Source: Gammaproteobacteria bacterium (lineage in GTDB: Bacteria > Pseudomonadota > Gammaproteobacteria > Competibacterales > Competibacteraceae). From it: 10,465 bases of DNA. The translations under genes and the position numbers were made by a program. The notes below the pieces were generated by a model, which was given only the letters and a program-made list of their open reading frames with translations, was not told the DNA's origin and did not search any database. The DNA lies in the NCBI GenBank assembly GCA_003562535.1, contig PWUP01000354.1, forward strand, positions 1-10,465, written 5' to 3'. Positions 1 to 6,160 of this stretch are shown piece by piece; the stretch's first letter is position 1, and every line of letters begins with the position of its first letter.

Positions 1-125
1 ACCCTCAACCCAGCCGTACCTGAACTCTCCCCTTCGTTCTCCCTTCCGGAGATCGAACGTCGCGGCGTGGGCGGGGGGTTTAGAGACCGCGGTTCAGACC
101 AAAATAGGGCTTTAGGAGGTATTTG

Positions 126-160
126 GGCGGGAATGGCTGTACTCTCACCGGCATTCCGCC
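126..160 (-). terminator. Weak stem-loop over the 3' end of the DUF4143 ATPase gene
   Basis: GGCGGGAATG (126-135) can pair with CATTCCGCC (152-160) with one bulged G, enclosing the TGA stop of the minus-strand ATPase gene. There is no clear run of U after the stem on the minus strand, so this is at best a weak terminator or 3'-end stabilising hairpin. Positions 1-125 beyond it are intergenic; I see no convincing gene, promoter or repeat there. Confidence 0.25.
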
Positions 161-1311
161 AGCTTGTGCATCAGCTCATGCAGGCTGACGGCTTGGATGT
201 CTGCGCCGAGAGGAAAGCTGTCTTCGCCGCCATGGACGACGTATTTCCGGGCAGGGCGTAAGTCCTCGCAGGCACTGTGGAAGCCTTTTGTGACCGTAGG
301 TGCGGTACTGCGCTTGATTTCGACCGCCCAGAGTTTGCCACCGCCTAAGTCGATCACTAGATCGATCTCCGCTCCTCCTTTAGTGCGGTAAAAACCCATC
401 ACCGCTCGTTCAGACAGAACCGCAGCAATGTTTTCGATTACAAAGCCTTCCCAACTACCGCCCACGACAGGGTGACCCAAGAGTTCATTTACGCCGTTAA
501 TGCCTAGCAAAGCGTGAGTAATGCCACTGTCACGGATGTATATTTTGGGTGATTTCACCAACCGCTTGCCCTGATGGACAAGCCACGGTTGCAACCGACG
601 AACCAGTAACAGATCGACCAGCAAATCAAGATAACGAGCAACGGTGACGCCCGTTACGTCAAGACCTCTAGCCAGCGCGGATGCGTTAAGCAGGGTTCCT
701 TGATTATGGGCCAACATGGTCCAGAAGCGGCGTAGTGTTTCAGCGGGGAGACGCGGTCCAAGCTGAGGAATATCACGCTCTAGGTAGGTGCGGATGAAAT
801 TCAGCCGCCAGTTCAGGCTATCGGCGTCGTTTTCGGCCAGAAAACTGTCGGGGAACCCTCCACGGTGCCATAAGGTATAGCGTGCGTCCGGTGCAATTTC
901 TGTGACAGTGATGGGGGACAGTTCACAAAAGGCAATACGTCCGGCCAAGGTCTCGCTGCTTTGTTTAAGCAGTTCGATGGATGCCGAGCCCAGCAGCAGA
1001 AACTGCCCGTATTTTTTTCCCTGGCGGCGGCGTTGATCAATGATGCCACGCAAGGGTGCAAAGACATTCGGGGTGCGTTGTACCTCATCCAGTACCAGCA
1101 AGGTATTGTCGTTGAGTTCACAAAACTGTTCGATATCCGAAATTTTAACCAGATCACGCGGGCTTTCCAGATCCAGATAGACCGCTTCACGGTTGCTGAC
1201 GAGCGTATGCGCCAGCGTAGTTTTGCCGACCTGACGAGGTCCTAGCAGAGCAACTGCCGGATACTTGTCCAGCAATTCATCTAAGCGCTGTTGCAGTTTT
1301 CGTTGAATCAT
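145..1311 (-). CDS. AAA_14/DUF4143-family ATP-binding protein
   Basis: A 388-residue cytoplasmic P-loop ATPase of the AAA_14 plus DUF4143 architecture. Walker A is GPRQVGKTT at residues 24-32, Walker B is LLVLDE at 71-76, and GSAS at 108-111 fits a sensor position. A winged-helix-like stretch follows (about 205-242), then the DUF4143 part with the conserved WEGFVIENI (287-295). The C-terminus carries GAEIDLV...AVEIK (E315, D317, E331, K333), a PD-(D/E)XK-like pattern usual in this family. The molecular role of the family is not established. It is widespread, often multicopy and accessory, and sometimes discussed with toxin-antitoxin or mobile loci; I do not assign such a role here. The ATG at 1311 was chosen because the protein family begins near it (MIQRKLQQRL). 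The frame stays open upstream to a GTG at 1371, but that extension would translate the inverted repeat at 1313-1347. Family assignment is firm; biological function is unknown. Confidence 0.9.
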   Translation of the reverse strand: MIQRKLQQRLDELLDKYPAVALLGPRQVGKTTLAHTLVSNREAVYLDLESPRDLVKISDIEQFCELNDNTLLVLDEVQRTPNVFAPLRGIIDQRRRQGKKYGQFLLLGSASIELLKQSSETLAGRIAFCELSPITVTEIAPDARYTLWHRGGFPDSFLAENDADSLNWRLNFIRTYLERDIPQLGPRLPAETLRRFWTMLAHNQGTLLNASALARGLDVTGVTVARYLDLLVDLLLVRRLQPWLVHQGKRLVKSPKIYIRDSGITHALLGINGVNELLGHPVVGGSWEGFVIENIAAVLSERAVMGFYRTKGGAEIDLVIDLGGGKLWAVEIKRSTAPTVTKGFHSACEDLRPARKYVVHGGEDSFPLGADIQAVSLHELMHKLAECR

Positions 1312-1312
1312 G

Positions 1313-1347
1313 TGTCCAAATTTAACATGAAATATTAAATTTGGACA
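1313..1347. repeat. Perfect 13-bp inverted repeat abutting the ATPase start codon
   Basis: TGTCCAAATTTAA (1313-1325) and TTAAATTTGGACA (1335-1347) are exact reverse complements separated by 9 bases (CATGAAATA). The inner edge lies one base from the ATG of the minus-strand ATPase gene. The only Shine-Dalgarno-like bases (GGA) are inside the proximal arm. It could be an operator or a leader hairpin hiding the ribosome site. The repeat itself is seen directly; its function is inferred. Confidence 0.75.
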
Positions 1348-1401
1348 GTTGTTGATGTCCCGCATCTGCACCTTGGCCGGGACATCCAGTGGCAGTCAAG
1401 G

Positions 1402-2469
1402 CTACTGAGCGTTGACTTGGCGCAATGCCCCTGGCAACCACGGGGCGTCCAGCGGGCTGCGACCGGGTACGTTCTCGAATTGAAATTCTAAGGTGAACAT
1501 CGCCCGCCAAGTGCTCTCGCGTCCACGTCCGCGGCGATCCGTCCAAGCGTGTTCAGGTTGAATCTCATAAAACAGCCAAGGGCGCATAAACGTGCTGCGA
1601 AACCGTGCATTGACGTAGTACTCTTCAACCTGATAATTGGGGCGGGTATCACCGAACAGCCCCGTTTCCAAGCGCACCGCCCTTGATCGGCTCATTTGGT
1701 AGAACCACGTTAAACTGGAATCCCATTCCACTCCATCGCTGGTTTCCGAGAACGTACCGCCCGTGCTCCAGCGCAGCATAGTATCCGGGTTGAGCAAGTG
1801 CTCCCAATCGACTCGGGTGCGAGTCCCAAAGCCATCATCGCGTTCCCAGAACAGGGTTTGTGTCCAGCGTACCTGAGTGTCATCGGCCACGGGCCAAGTG
1901 TAGCGATAACGACCGGCGACAAATGGGGTAATCGGGAAGCGAGCGAGAAAACCGCCTTCGACGCTGTACTGGCCAAATTCATCGTCGCTGATAATATAGC
2001 GTAAACCCAATTGGGTGGTGGACAGGCTGGCGTCCTCACGCCGTGAAGGCTCACCAAATTCACCGCGGATATCTTCGTCGCGGCTGACCAGCAGGCGCAA
2101 ATGCTCAGAAAAACGCGGTAGCCGCACATTGGCAAAGGCTCGCGCGCGGTAGCGGGTGCCTTCACCTTCGCCCCAGCGGATTTCATTACGCCAGCGAATG
2201 AAGGTATAGACGGGGGTTTCCTCATCGGCGCGCGGGTCGCCAAAAAAGCCATCGAACCAAGCGGCTGGTTCGCATAAACGGCGGTTCATATAGGCATGGG
2301 AACGATCCAGCCAGCTCTCTGGGCGACCTTCAGGATCACGGCAGGATAGAGCAATCACATCAATAGGTTCAACCGCAAGCTCGGGTAGCGCAGGGGCTTG
2401 ATCATCGCCCGCATAGGCGGTAGTTATCGCAAATATCATGACAGCGGCAATCAAAACAGGGGGTATCAT
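1402..2469 (-). CDS. Secreted, probable outer-membrane beta-barrel protein of unknown function
   Basis: A 355-residue protein with a clear Sec signal peptide: hydrophobic residues 3-16, then AYA at 18-20 and predicted cleavage before GDDQ. The mature part has no other hydrophobic helix. It is rich in alternating polar/aromatic stretches typical of beta strands (for example YSVEGGFLARF, VRWTQTLFWERD, LTWFYQMSRS, WRAMFTLEFQFE near 320-331), separated by acidic and glycine-rich turns, which suggests an outer-membrane barrel or a periplasmic all-beta protein. Two cysteines (C43, C66) in the N-terminal mature region could form a disulfide. I recognise no named family. No strong Shine-Dalgarno precedes the ATG at 2469, but the signal peptide fits this start exactly. 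It lies 90 bases upstream of the ATPase gene on the same strand and is divergent from tadA. Secretion is well supported; barrel topology is inferred from composition. Confidence 0.75.
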   Translation of the reverse strand: MIPPVLIAAVMIFAITTAYAGDDQAPALPELAVEPIDVIALSCRDPEGRPESWLDRSHAYMNRRLCEPAAWFDGFFGDPRADEETPVYTFIRWRNEIRWGEGEGTRYRARAFANVRLPRFSEHLRLLVSRDEDIRGEFGEPSRREDASLSTTQLGLRYIISDDEFGQYSVEGGFLARFPITPFVAGRYRYTWPVADDTQVRWTQTLFWERDDGFGTRTRVDWEHLLNPDTMLRWSTGGTFSETSDGVEWDSSLTWFYQMSRSRAVRLETGLFGDTRPNYQVEEYYVNARFRSTFMRPWLFYEIQPEHAWTDRRGRGRESTWRAMFTLEFQFENVPGRSPLDAPWLPGALRQVNAQ

Positions 2470-2543
2470 CGGTAGTGCTCGTTAACATTGTGCTGAGTTA
2501 AAGGAGTGTCTCATACTATAGCGGCAGTTAAGGTAAAAAGAAT
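2470..2543. promoter_or_regulatory. Divergent promoter region between the barrel gene and tadA
   Basis: A 74-base gap between two divergent starts must hold promoters for both. ATACTATAG at 2513-2521 reads TACTAT (2514-2519) on plus and TATAGT (2520-2515) on minus, so one AT element could serve as a -10 in either direction. No good -35 hexamer is visible for either, so exact promoters are not assigned. Confidence 0.3.
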
Positions 2544-3014
2544 ATGGTAGGTATGCCGGATCAGTATTGGATGCGCCAGGCGTTACAGTTGGCTCACCAT
2601 GCGGCCGTTCACCAAGAAGTCCCAGTCGGTGCACTGTTGATTGATCCGCAGCGTCCGTTGGGACTCCAGTTGCTGGCTCAAGGCTGGAATCAGCCGATCA
2701 CTGCCTGTGATCCCACAGCGCATGCGGAGATCATTGCTTTGCGCCTAGCGGCTCAGCGTGTGGGTAATTATCGTTTACTGGGCAGTACTCTATATGTCAC
2801 TCTGGAACCTTGTGCCATGTGTGCTGGAGCGCTGGTGCAAGCGCGGGTGGCACGGGTGGTGTATGGGGCAGGGGATTCGCGTAATGGCGCCTGTGGTTCG
2901 GTCTTCGATGTGTTACGCAGCCCTACGCTGAACCATCAGGCACAGGTCACCGCTGGAGTATTGGCCGCAGACTGCGCCGAGCTGTTGCGACGGTTTTTTC
3001 GCGCTCGGCGCTGA
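2544..3014 (+). CDS. tadA: tRNA-specific adenosine deaminase TadA
   Basis: TadA deaminates adenosine-34 to inosine in the anticodon of tRNA-Arg(ACG), allowing decoding of CGU, CGC and CGA. The 156-residue length is normal for the family. The zinc-deaminase motifs are intact: HAE at residues 60-62 (zinc ligand H60 and proton-shuttle E62) and PCAMC at 89-93 (zinc ligands C90 and C93). The N-terminal helix (YWMRQALQLAHHA) and PVGALL segment are as in bacterial TadA. AAGG at 2530-2533 lies about 10 bases from the ATG at 2544. A second in-frame ATG at 2553 is possible but has poorer spacing. The gene converges on uspA with only 12 bases between the stop codons. The enzyme is usually essential, so this is a core chromosomal gene unrelated to the transport loci around it. 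Confidence 0.96.
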   Translation: MVGMPDQYWMRQALQLAHHAAVHQEVPVGALLIDPQRPLGLQLLAQGWNQPITACDPTAHAEIIALRLAAQRVGNYRLLGSTLYVTLEPCAMCAGALVQARVARVVYGAGDSRNGACGSVFDVLRSPTLNHQAQVTAGVLAADCAELLRRFFRARR

Positions 3015-3017
3015 ATA

Positions 3018-3035
3018 GTCAAATCGTTATTTGAC
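3018..3035. terminator. Shared stem-loop between convergent tadA and uspA
   Basis: GTCAAAT (3018-3024) and ATTTGAC (3029-3035) pair perfectly around a CGTT loop. The hairpin begins three bases after the tadA stop and contains the uspA stop codon. It is AT-rich and lacks a U tract on either strand, so termination may be weak. Its position between two convergent stops is the main support. Confidence 0.4.
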
Positions 3036-3470
3036 CGTGATACAGGTGCAGTGCGCCAATCCAGCCACTTTATGCGAGACGCTGCCTAGCAAAAAGCCGC
3101 TGACATCGCCAATGCCACGATTGCCCATGACGATGGTATCAACGTGCAGCTTTTTGGCCTCCTCAATAATCGTCCGTGCGGGTGGCCCGCGCTTGATGCG
3201 GGTTTCAAAACGGGCAAATCCGCGACTGCGGGCATGATTAGCCGCAGATTCAATGATTTCTGTTGCAAAATCACGCAAAGCTTCATCTGGGGTATCCAGA
3301 TGCTGATACGAGCGTACCAATGACAGCGAGCTTTCAATATACGAGTGATGCTTATACACGCTGAGTAAAATCAGCTCCGAGTCAAAATGATTGGCCATAT
3401 CAATCGCAAAATCTAGGGCGCGGATCGCGTTATCGGAGCCATCAATTGCAACGAGCAATTTCTTCAACAT
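3027..3470 (-). CDS. UspA-type universal stress protein of the TRAP operon (TeaD-like)
   Basis: A single-domain 147-residue UspA protein with a Rossmann-like alpha/beta fold. The first strand carries LLVAIDGS (D10). The ATP-binding signature G-x2-G-x9-G-S is complete: G116-NR-G119 and G129-S130, so it should bind ATP and dimerise. It is the third gene of dctQ-dctM-uspA, 14 bases after the dctM stop, so it is surely cotranscribed. The same order occurs in the ectoine TRAP locus teaABCD of Halomonas elongata, where the ATP-binding UspA protein TeaD negatively affects transporter activity. A similar modulatory role is inferred here. Two consecutive ATGs exist (3473 and 3470). GGAGG at 3481-3477 lies 3 bases from the first and 6 from the second, so the second is preferred. 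Family assignment is very secure; regulation of this transporter is likely but unproven. Confidence 0.93.
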   Translation of the reverse strand: MLKKLLVAIDGSDNAIRALDFAIDMANHFDSELILLSVYKHHSYIESSLSLVRSYQHLDTPDEALRDFATEIIESAANHARSRGFARFETRIKRGPPARTIIEEAKKLHVDTIVMGNRGIGDVSGFLLGSVSHKVAGLAHCTCITVK

Positions 3471-3484
3471 CATTCACCTCCGTA

Positions 3485-4765
3485 TCAGCCAAATGCCAAA
3501 CTAGGCAAGAACAGGGCGATCTGCGGGAACATAATCAGTAGTGCGGAAGCCAGCAGTAGCATGAAAATAAAGGGCGGTGTGCCACGGATGACATCCAGAT
3601 ACGGTCGTTTGAAAATAGCGATGGCCGTAAATATATCGCAACCAAACGGTGGGGTAGCCGAACCAATGGCAACCTGCAACACAATAACCGTACCGACCAG
3701 CACCGGATCGAGACCGACGCCCTGCACAATCGGCGCGAAAATCGGCACAAACACTAAGATCACCACAATCGGGTCAACAAACATGCAGCCGATGAAAAAC
3801 GCGATGGCAATCGCGATCAGTACCGTGGTCGGTCCGGCCACATCCAGCCCGAGTGTACCGATAATTTCTTGGGGGATGCGGGCAAAGGAAATCGTCCATG
3901 AAAACGCGGCACCTGCAGCGACCAGAATAAACACCACAGCAGTGATTAAGCCGGTAGAGCGGGCAATTTCGATCAGCTCCCGTGGTTTGATCGAGCGGAA
4001 AATAATCACCTCTAGAATAACCGCATACAGGACACACACCGAGGCCGCTTCGGTAGGGCTGAAAATGCCGCCGTAGATCCCCCCGACCACAATGACCGGA
4101 AAACCCAGTGGCCAGAGGGCGCGCACGGTAGCATGCCCGCGCTGCCGCCAGGTGGCTTTCTCTAAAGTAGGAATATTGTGATAGCGGGCATAAAGGTAGG
4201 AATAGGTACAAAACATGGCCAAGATTAATAAACCCGGGCCGATCCCGGCGATGAATAACTCGGCAATCGAAGTGCCCGAAATGACGCCGTAGATGATCAT
4301 GCCGATGGAAGGCGGAATCAGAAAGGCGATATCACTGGCATTGATGGCCAACGCCATAGTGAAAGAATCTTTATAACCGGCTTTGAGCATCTTGGGCCGC
4401 AAGGGACCACCGATAGCGACAACCGTCGCTTGGGTCGAGCCGGAAACCGCTCCAAACAGGGTGCAGGTGGTGGCAGTGGTGATCGCCAACCCACCGCGTA
4501 CATGGCCGACAAAGCGCATGACCAGATCCAGTAAACGATCCGCCGAATGGCCTTTGGTGATGATATCAGCGGCGAGAATGAACATCGGCACGGCAATCAG
4601 TGCCGTCGGCTGGATGCCGCCAATCATCTGCTGGATAATAATTTCCGGGCGCATCCCGCTAAAGAAAACGAAAAATCCCAGCACCACAGCGGCAATTAAC
4701 GGGATCATCATCGGAAAGCCCAGCAACAGCAGGACGATCATGGTGGTTACCATTAAGGTGGTCAT
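3485..4765 (-). CDS. dctM: TRAP transporter large membrane subunit (DctM type)
   Basis: The 12-helix channel subunit of a tripartite ATP-independent periplasmic transporter, which moves an organic solute inward using the Na+ gradient after delivery by the binding protein. The 426 residues match the family length and are almost entirely hydrophobic segments joined by short loops. Typical DctM signatures are present: GAVSGSTQATVVAIGG (105-120), IPPSIGMIIYG (150-160), GGIFSPTEAASV (232-243) and ATPPFGCDIF (370-379). The frame is open upstream to 4855, but that part overlaps dctQ and reads as non-membrane sequence. The ATG at 4765 has GGAGG (4777-4773) 7 bases before it, so it is taken as the start. 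It follows the dctQ stop by 13 bases and precedes uspA by 14, a tight operon. In H. elongata nomenclature this would be TeaC-like. Substrate is set by the binding protein at 6161. Confidence 0.95.
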   Translation of the reverse strand: MTTLMVTTMIVLLLLGFPMMIPLIAAVVLGFFVFFSGMRPEIIIQQMIGGIQPTALIAVPMFILAADIITKGHSADRLLDLVMRFVGHVRGGLAITTATTCTLFGAVSGSTQATVVAIGGPLRPKMLKAGYKDSFTMALAINASDIAFLIPPSIGMIIYGVISGTSIAELFIAGIGPGLLILAMFCTYSYLYARYHNIPTLEKATWRQRGHATVRALWPLGFPVIVVGGIYGGIFSPTEAASVCVLYAVILEVIIFRSIKPRELIEIARSTGLITAVVFILVAAGAAFSWTISFARIPQEIIGTLGLDVAGPTTVLIAIAIAFFIGCMFVDPIVVILVFVPIFAPIVQGVGLDPVLVGTVIVLQVAIGSATPPFGCDIFTAIAIFKRPYLDVIRGTPPFIFMLLLASALLIMFPQIALFLPSLAFG

Positions 4766-4778
4766 GGTACGTCCTCCG

Positions 4779-5363
4779 TCACAAGACCTTAGGTTGTTCG
4801 GGTGGGGAATCGGTTTCCTCGTAGACATCCACCTGTTCCCAAGAGATGTACACATCGGGAGCGGTGAGATTACGCACCACGGTCAACCAATACTGAATGC
4901 CGGTGATCGCAAAACCTACGGGAATCCATAAATAAGTCAAATACAAAGGGACTTGCAGCGCTGGAGTGACCCGGCCGAGTCGCGCAACCCGTTCGACATA
5001 TAAATACGAATAATACGCCAGTAAAAACATAAAGGCTCCGGTGACCGCAGCGATGATAATCATCAAGATCTTCTTGCCACGATCTCCAAGCTGATCGTAG
5101 AACGCCGACATGCGGATATGTCGGCCTTTACGTGCCGCATAGCCCAGACCTACGAAGGTGATCAGCACGATTAAAAACCGGTTAAGTTCCTCAGAGAAAT
5201 ACAGGCTCTGATTAAATACAAACCGTCCAATGACATTAGATATTGAGTTAACCGCCATTAAAATCACCCCCCAAGCCAGTACCCAAGCTTCGAAGCGAGC
5301 GATCCCTGCATCGATAATATTGAGCGAGCGGATGAACAGGTTAGATTTACGGGTCTCACCCAT
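4779..5363 (-). CDS. dctQ: TRAP transporter small membrane subunit (DctQ type)
   Basis: The four-helix partner of DctM. The 194 residues show four hydrophobic segments (about 27-50, 62-78, 98-122, 139-164). The family motif is SEELNRFLIVLITFVGLGYA (57-76) followed by ARKGRHIRM (77-85), with the PLYLTYLWIPVGF signature at 139-151. The C-terminal tail is acidic and proline-rich (about 167-194), longer than in some homologues. The longest frame begins with a TTG at 5399. The ATG at 5363 is preferred because AGAGGA lies about 9 bases before it and the family starts there. First gene of dctQ-dctM-uspA, divergent from the Lrp-type regulator; its promoter must lie within 5364-5499. Confidence 0.93.
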   Translation of the reverse strand: MGETRKSNLFIRSLNIIDAGIARFEAWVLAWGVILMAVNSISNVIGRFVFNQSLYFSEELNRFLIVLITFVGLGYAARKGRHIRMSAFYDQLGDRGKKILMIIIAAVTGAFMFLLAYYSYLYVERVARLGRVTPALQVPLYLTYLWIPVGFAITGIQYWLTVVRNLTAPDVYISWEQVDVYEETDSPPEQPKVL

Positions 5364-5448
5364 TAGCAATAATCCTCTAGTGAAATAAGCTATGCCCAAT
5401 AAAGCTAGCAGCGATAAAACAAAAAAATGTCAGATTTATAATTAGATG

Positions 5449-5465
5449 ACCGAAATAATATCGGT
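5449..5465. promoter_or_regulatory. Candidate Lrp/AsnC operator in the dctQ/lrp divergent region
   Basis: ACCGAAATAATATCGGT (5449-5465) is a 17-base dyad: ACCGA and TCGGT around an AT-only centre of 7. Size and layout fit Lrp/AsnC sites, which are typically about 15-17 bp with an AT-rich middle. It sits exactly in the spacer before the TATAAT of the lrp promoter, where bound protein would block RNA polymerase. A related 15-bp dyad lies at 6005-6019. The dyad is seen directly; the binding protein is inferred. Confidence 0.55.
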
Positions 5466-5470
5466 ATAAT
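5465..5470 (+). promoter_or_regulatory. Sigma-70 -10 element for the Lrp-type regulator gene
   Basis: TATAAT is a perfect -10 hexamer 29 bases before the ATG at 5500. The 17-base-spaced -35 position (5442-5447) reads TTAGAT, a poor match, suggesting a weak or regulated promoter. The rest of 5364-5499 is AT-rich. I cannot place the opposing dctQ promoter with confidence, though TATAAAT-like bases occur on the minus strand near 5435-5441. Confidence 0.5.
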
Positions 5471-5499
5471 GAATAAGGTTTTGTAAATAATGGAAAATC

Positions 5500-5997
5500 A
5501 TGAAACTCGATAGCTATGATCTCAACATTTTGCTGACGCTGCAGCGCGAAGGTCGGATGACTAAACTGAAACTGGCCGAGGCGATCAATCTATCGCCCAG
5601 CGCCTGTTGGGAGCGGTTACTGCGCTTGGAGCAGACTGGAGTGATTCGAGGGTATCACGCTGACATTGATCTTGATCGTCTGGTTAAAACCATTACTGTG
5701 TGGGTTGAGCTGAACCTCAAGCATCATCGCGCCTACGATTTTAACCGCTTTGAACAGGCGATGCGTATGCAACCGGAGGTCGTAGAATGTTTTGCTACCG
5801 GGGGAGGCATCGATTACTTGGTAAAAATCGTGACCGATGATATCACCCGTTACCAGAGTTTAATCGATCAATGGTTGGCCGACGATATTGGTATTGACCG
5901 TTACTTTACCTACATCGTCACTAAACCCGTTAAACAATCTATGGGTTATCCGCTCGACACCTTGCTCGCTGCCCGCGATACCCAGACGATGACCTGA
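5500..5997 (+). CDS. Lrp/AsnC-family transcriptional regulator
   Basis: A 165-residue feast/famine regulator. The N-terminal winged helix-turn-helix spans about residues 3-60 (LDSYDLNILLTLQREGR, then TKLKLAEAINLSPSACWERL as the recognition region, then GVIRGYHADID). The C-terminal ligand-binding/oligomerisation domain (about 66-145) has GGGIDYLVKIV at 101-111 at the effector-loop position. Length is normal. It lies between divergent dctQM-uspA and the TRAP binding-protein gene, so local control of uptake is the natural inference. Lrp/AsnC regulators accompany ectoine catabolism loci (DoeX in Halomonas elongata); the SPSACWERL segment reminds me of that subgroup, but this is from memory. Dyads at 5449-5465 (before its own start) and 6005-6019 (after its stop) are likely sites for it, which would give autoregulation plus control of the transporter. 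The effector is unknown; the imported compound or a breakdown product is plausible. Confidence 0.93.
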   Translation: MKLDSYDLNILLTLQREGRMTKLKLAEAINLSPSACWERLLRLEQTGVIRGYHADIDLDRLVKTITVWVELNLKHHRAYDFNRFEQAMRMQPEVVECFATGGGIDYLVKIVTDDITRYQSLIDQWLADDIGIDRYFTYIVTKPVKQSMGYPLDTLLAARDTQTMT

Positions 5998-6004
5998 CCC
6001 GCAT

Positions 6005-6019
6005 CCGAAACATTTTCGG
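6005..6019. promoter_or_regulatory. Second candidate Lrp/AsnC operator upstream of the TRAP binding-protein gene
   Basis: CCGAAACATTTTCGG is a perfect 6-bp dyad (CCGAAA/TTTCGG) with 3-base centre. It matches CCGAAATAATATCGG (5450-5464) at 12 of 15 positions, with all differences in the AT-rich middle. It lies 8 bases after the lrp stop and about 140 bases before the binding-protein start. It lacks a following U tract, so a terminator for lrp is less likely than an operator. Confidence 0.5.
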
Positions 6020-6038
6020 CTCATCTGGTTTTATTTAG

Positions 6039-6108
6039 ACAATTTTTCAGTCGATAACTGCTAGCCTTAAAAATTGTGATCATCACATAGGCGTGATAAA
6101 CACCTATG
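6039..6108. promoter_or_regulatory. Dyad-rich leader of the TRAP binding-protein gene
   Basis: Three further inverted repeats are packed here. ACAATTTTT (6039-6047) pairs perfectly with AAAAATTGT (6069-6077). TGTGAT (6075-6080) mirrors ATCACA (6082-6087) around one C. CATAGG (6086-6091) mirrors CCTATG (6103-6108), with two further inner pairs. They may be regulator sites or leader RNA structure. I could not fix a convincing -35/-10 pair; the promoter should lie within 6020-6145. Confidence 0.4.
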
Positions 6109-6160
6109 AGTTAAGTTGGTTTGGTCGTAACACACTGTTCCTAATCAGGAGGTAATATTG

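Noticed and set aside
67..261. 64-residue plus-strand open frame at the left edge
   Set aside because: No family resemblance, arginine/glycine-rich GC-driven composition, no ribosome site at its start, and it overlaps the end of the well-supported ATPase gene.
1710..2252. 180-residue minus-strand frame inside the barrel gene
   Set aside because: It is a different frame of the same strand within a gene supported by a signal peptide; its translation has no coherent motif.
3561..4076. 171-residue plus-strand frame antisense to dctM
   Set aside because: Low-complexity T/I/A/M-rich translation is the expected shadow of a membrane-protein gene, with no ribosome site or homology.
4766..4855. N-terminal extension of dctM to 4855
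   Set aside because: The extra 30 residues overlap dctQ and are not membrane-like, while the ATG at 4765 has a strong GGAGG at good spacing.
4383..4931. 182-residue plus-strand frame antisense to dctM/dctQ
   Set aside because: It spans two real, tightly spaced genes on the other strand and shows no recognisable domain; composition again mirrors the membrane genes.
6005..6019. CCGAAACATTTTCGG as the lrp terminator
   Set aside because: The stem is only 6 bp with a 3-base loop and no U tract follows directly; its match to the dyad at 5450-5464 favours an operator.
6075..6087. TGTGATCATCACA as a CRP site
   Set aside because: CRP half-sites TGTGA/TCACA need a 6-base spacer; here it is 3, so the geometry is wrong.
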